Source of the DNA: Polynucleobacter necessarius
Lineage (GTDB): Bacteria; Pseudomonadota; Gammaproteobacteria; Burkholderiales; Burkholderiaceae
Direction: 5' to 3'
NCBI RefSeq assembly: GCF_900095175.1
Contig: NZ_LT606946.1
Location: 1,032,058-1,096,057, forward strand
Length of the DNA stretch: 64,000 bases
This document shows, one piece after another, positions 62,051-64,000 of this stretch (position 1 is its first letter; every line of letters starts with the position of its first letter). A program made the position numbers and the translations under genes. The notes under the pieces are model-generated. The model made no database searches, was not told the DNA's origin, and saw only the letters and a list, made by a program, of their open reading frames with translations.

Positions 62051-62554
62051 TTAGATCAGATGAAGCCAGTGACCCAATTGATGCCAAACACTTGTGGGAA
62101 CTAAGGTTAGAAGCCAAGTCATCGTGAGATAACGCAGCAGCTTGCCGATACACATATAGATTAAACAGGGTAGCCAGGGCAATCTAAGCCAGCCAGCAGC
62201 CAAACACAGGGGGTCGCCAAACCCAGGCAGCCAGGACAGCAGAAGCATCTTGGGACCCCTCTCTTCGAGCCAGCGCTGCATTCGGTTGTTTGGAGGGCCT
62301 TTTAAGGACTCAAAGCTATTACGACTCAGTAGCCCAAGCCACCAATCGAGCATACCTCCAAAGGTGTTACCAATTGTGGCAACAATAATCGCAACCCAAT
62401 ATAAGTGCGGATTGACTGAAACATACCCAAACAAGATGGGCTCTGAACCCATAGGCAATAAAGTTGCGGAAATGAAGGCGCTAATAAATACCGCTGGCAA
62501 ACCAACCGATGGCATACCAAAGTAGTCAAAGAACTGGCCTAGCATTTGCTCCAT
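62051..62554 (-). CDS. YqaA/DedA-like small membrane protein
   Basis: 167 residues from MEQMLGQFFDYFGMPS; an upstream start is open but would add a soluble stretch. FISAFISATLLPMGSEPILF, GNTFGGMLDWWLG and LLLSWLPGFGDPLCLAAGWL are the SNARE-associated/DedA pattern. Role in membrane lipid or envelope homeostasis inferred from family. Confidence 0.85.
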   Translation of the reverse strand: MEQMLGQFFDYFGMPSVGLPAVFISAFISATLLPMGSEPILFGYVSVNPHLYWVAIIVATIGNTFGGMLDWWLGLLSRNSFESLKGPPNNRMQRWLEERGPKMLLLSWLPGFGDPLCLAAGWLRLPWLPCLIYMCIGKLLRYLTMTWLLTLVPTSVWHQLGHWLHLI

Positions 62555-62734
62555 TAAGCAAGAGCTCCAGATCGGCTGGAAAGCGGGGTTTTGATCATGT
62601 CCCAAGTATGCCCCAAGCGCCATCAGACACAACAATCGCCAGGATTAGGCTCAGATTTTGGGTTTCCCACAATCTTGAATTCTTGCTTAAACTGTGGGGA
62701 TTCAATTATTTCTTAACTTTTTTTAGGCAGCTAA

Positions 62735-63907
62735 ATGAACCACCCTATTCCCAAGCCAGACCAATACCAAGATATGCGCGAAGCCTTGCGTGGCCTTTGC
62801 GGAAGCTTTGACTCCGCATACTGACAAAAGGTAGATCATGAGCGCGCTTACCCAGAAGCATTTGTTGATGCCATGGCGCAAGCTGGTTGGTTAGCAGCAT
62901 TAATTCCGGAAGGAAGAATATGGTGGCTCTGGCTTAGGTTTAGCAGAAGCCTCCGTCATCATGGAGGAAATTAATTTCTCGGGTGGTAATGCGGGTTCAT
63001 GTCATGGCCAGATGTACAACATGGGCACCTTATTACGCCATGGTTCAGATGCTCAAAAGCAGCTCTACCTTCCCAAGATTGCTACTGGAGAACTGCGTCT
63101 ACAAACAATGGCAGTGATGGAACCCACTACTGGTACAGATACCACCAAACTCAAAACTACTGCGGTCAAAAAGGGTGACAAGTATGTAGTGAATGGTCAA
63201 AAGATTTGGATCTCCCGGATTCAGCACTCTGGTTTAATGATTCTGCTCGCTCGCACCACCCCATTGGCAGAGGTCACCAAAAAATCTGAAGGCATGTCGA
63301 TCTTTATCGTCAACCTCAAAGATGCCATTGGCAAAGGTATGACGATCCAGCCGATTGCCAATATGGTGAATCACGAAACCAATGAAGTCTTCTTTGATAA
63401 TCTAGAGATTCCGGCTGAGAACCTGATTGGCGAAGAAGGCAAGGGTTTTAAGTACATCTTGGATGGTTTGAATGCTGAGCGCACCCTAATGCCGCCGAGT
63501 GTATTGGCGATGCTTATTGGTTTGTAGATAAAGCCCGTCGCTATGCAAACGAACGCGTGGTATTCGATCGACCTATTGGCAAAAACCAAGGCATTCAGTT
63601 TCCGATTGCGGATTCTTATATCGAAACAGAAGCTGCCAATCTGATGCGCTTTAAAGCTTGTGAACTATTCGACGCTAAACAAGCCTGCGGCGCTGAATCC
63701 AATATGGCCAAGTACTTAGCCGCCAAAGCCTCTTGGGAAGCTGCTAACGTTTGCCTACAAACTCATGGTGGATTTGGATTTGCCAATGAATATGATGTTG
63801 AGCGTAAATTCAGAGAGACGCGCCTCTACTAAGTAGCGCCAATCTCGACCAACTTAATTTATTCCTATATTGCTGAGCATGTATTGGGTCTCCCCCGCTC
63901 TTTCTAA
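62735..63907 (+). pseudogene. Acyl-CoA dehydrogenase with four lesions
   Basis: Reads MNHPIPKPDQYQDMREALRG to DSAY then TGA (62822-62824; W to stop) and QKVDHERAYPEAF. At about 62915 GGAAGGAAGAATATGG replaces GGAAGAATATGG, a 4-base duplication. The frame recovers in EEINFSGGNAGSCHGQMYNM. Near 63490 CTAATGCCGCCGAG lacks one T of LIAAECIGDAYWF, giving a stop at 63527. At 63830-63832 TAA stands for CAA before VAPISTNLIYSYIAEHVLGL. So the gene is dead by several independent hits, the oldest-looking pseudogene here. Confidence 0.93.
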
Positions 63908-63952
63908 TTCTGTAGACCTTTTAATTAATTTAGTTTTTGGATAAGTAATTAC

Positions 63953-64000
63953 ATGAGCATTCGACCCCTAGATGGCATCACCGTGGTTTCGTTAGAGCAC
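63953..64000 (+). CDS. CaiB/BaiF-type CoA transferase (N-terminus, runs off the right edge)
   Basis: MSIRPLDGITVVSLEH is the usual beginning of family III CoA transferases (PLxGIxVxxLxxxxAGP). Only 16 residues are visible. The position after an acyl-CoA dehydrogenase suggests a shared catabolic operon such as glutaryl-CoA type, of which the first gene is dead. Confidence 0.7.
   Translation, partial: MSIRPLDGITVVSLEH

Noticed and set aside
1..64000. Insertion sequences, prophage genes, tRNA or rRNA genes
   Set aside because: None recognised by eye in any reading frame or intergenic region; a tRNAscan or Infernal run finding one would overturn this.

Overview
The window looks like a chromosomal segment of a low-to-mid-GC betaproteobacterium of the family Burkholderiaceae, most likely the genus Polynucleobacter. 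This rests on the gene content (OxyR-rubrerythrin, semiSWEET, Bug/TctC binding protein, phasin and 3-hydroxybutyrate dehydrogenase, trxA-rho-rpmE order, 4.5S RNA beside dnaX-ybaB-recR). It was read by eye without a database search. The most striking property is the number of broken genes next to perfectly intact housekeeping genes. I can see at least nine clearly disrupted coding regions plus several subtler lesions: a lost metal ligand, lost start codons, and two toxin-antitoxin genes fused by a homopolymer change. Small indels occur both inside and outside homopolymers, and the premature stops that can be interpreted are all explained by G:C to A:T transitions. That pattern fits ongoing genome decay, as in the endosymbiotic Polynucleobacter lineage, although sequencing error cannot be excluded for the homopolymer cases.

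Layout. 1-3571 (minus): heavy-metal RND efflux operon (outer-membrane protein broken, membrane fusion protein, start of the RND pump). 3857-4370: RelBE-type module with an interrupted toxin. 4537-7232: recR, ybaB, dnaX; 7264-7360 4.5S RNA. 7754-8778: nucleotidyltransferase/HEPN toxin-antitoxin pair. 8812-9471: DnaQ-like exonuclease. 9592-11584: SOS unit umuDC with a LexA box and a small membrane ORF behind it. 11733-12350: BrnT-BrnA fused into one frame. 12359-18879: AddAB-type helicase-nuclease. 18999-21324: trxA, rho, rpmE2. 21415-24537: ArnT-like glycosyltransferase and MATE exporter. 24564-29796: envelope proteins, Bug binding protein, DsbB, enoyl-CoA hydratase, FAH hydrolase, semiSWEET, cytochrome c.

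29871-32070: Fur-controlled feoAB with feoB doubly broken. 32145-34310: tungstate/molybdate regulator, TupA-like binding protein and molbindin. 34397-39860: small metabolic genes, CDO-like dioxygenase, RhlE helicase, SelD. 40011-41772: broken four-domain rhodanese with a structured leader. 41819-50644: mixed genes (phasin, truncated globin, flavoprotein, LOG protein, broken solute-binding protein, metallo-beta-lactamase RNase, NnrD, DMT exporter). 50726-54868: broken heme-binding-like barrel, class V aminotransferase, EamA exporter, broken lactate dehydrogenase. 55580-59779: old yellow enzyme and an OxyR-linked peroxide defence set (rubrerythrin, rubredoxin lacking one Cys, rubredoxin reductase). 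59880-61998: PuuD-like membrane protein, Fe-SOD, 3-hydroxybutyrate dehydrogenase. 62051-64000: YqaA protein, a four-lesion acyl-CoA dehydrogenase pseudogene and the start of a CaiB-type CoA transferase.

Functional reading: replication, recombination, transcription termination, redox defence and basic transport look sound. Losses fall on metal efflux, ferrous iron uptake, lactate and acyl-CoA oxidation, sulfur transfer and toxin modules, which are plausible candidates for relaxed selection in a host-associated or streamlined cell.
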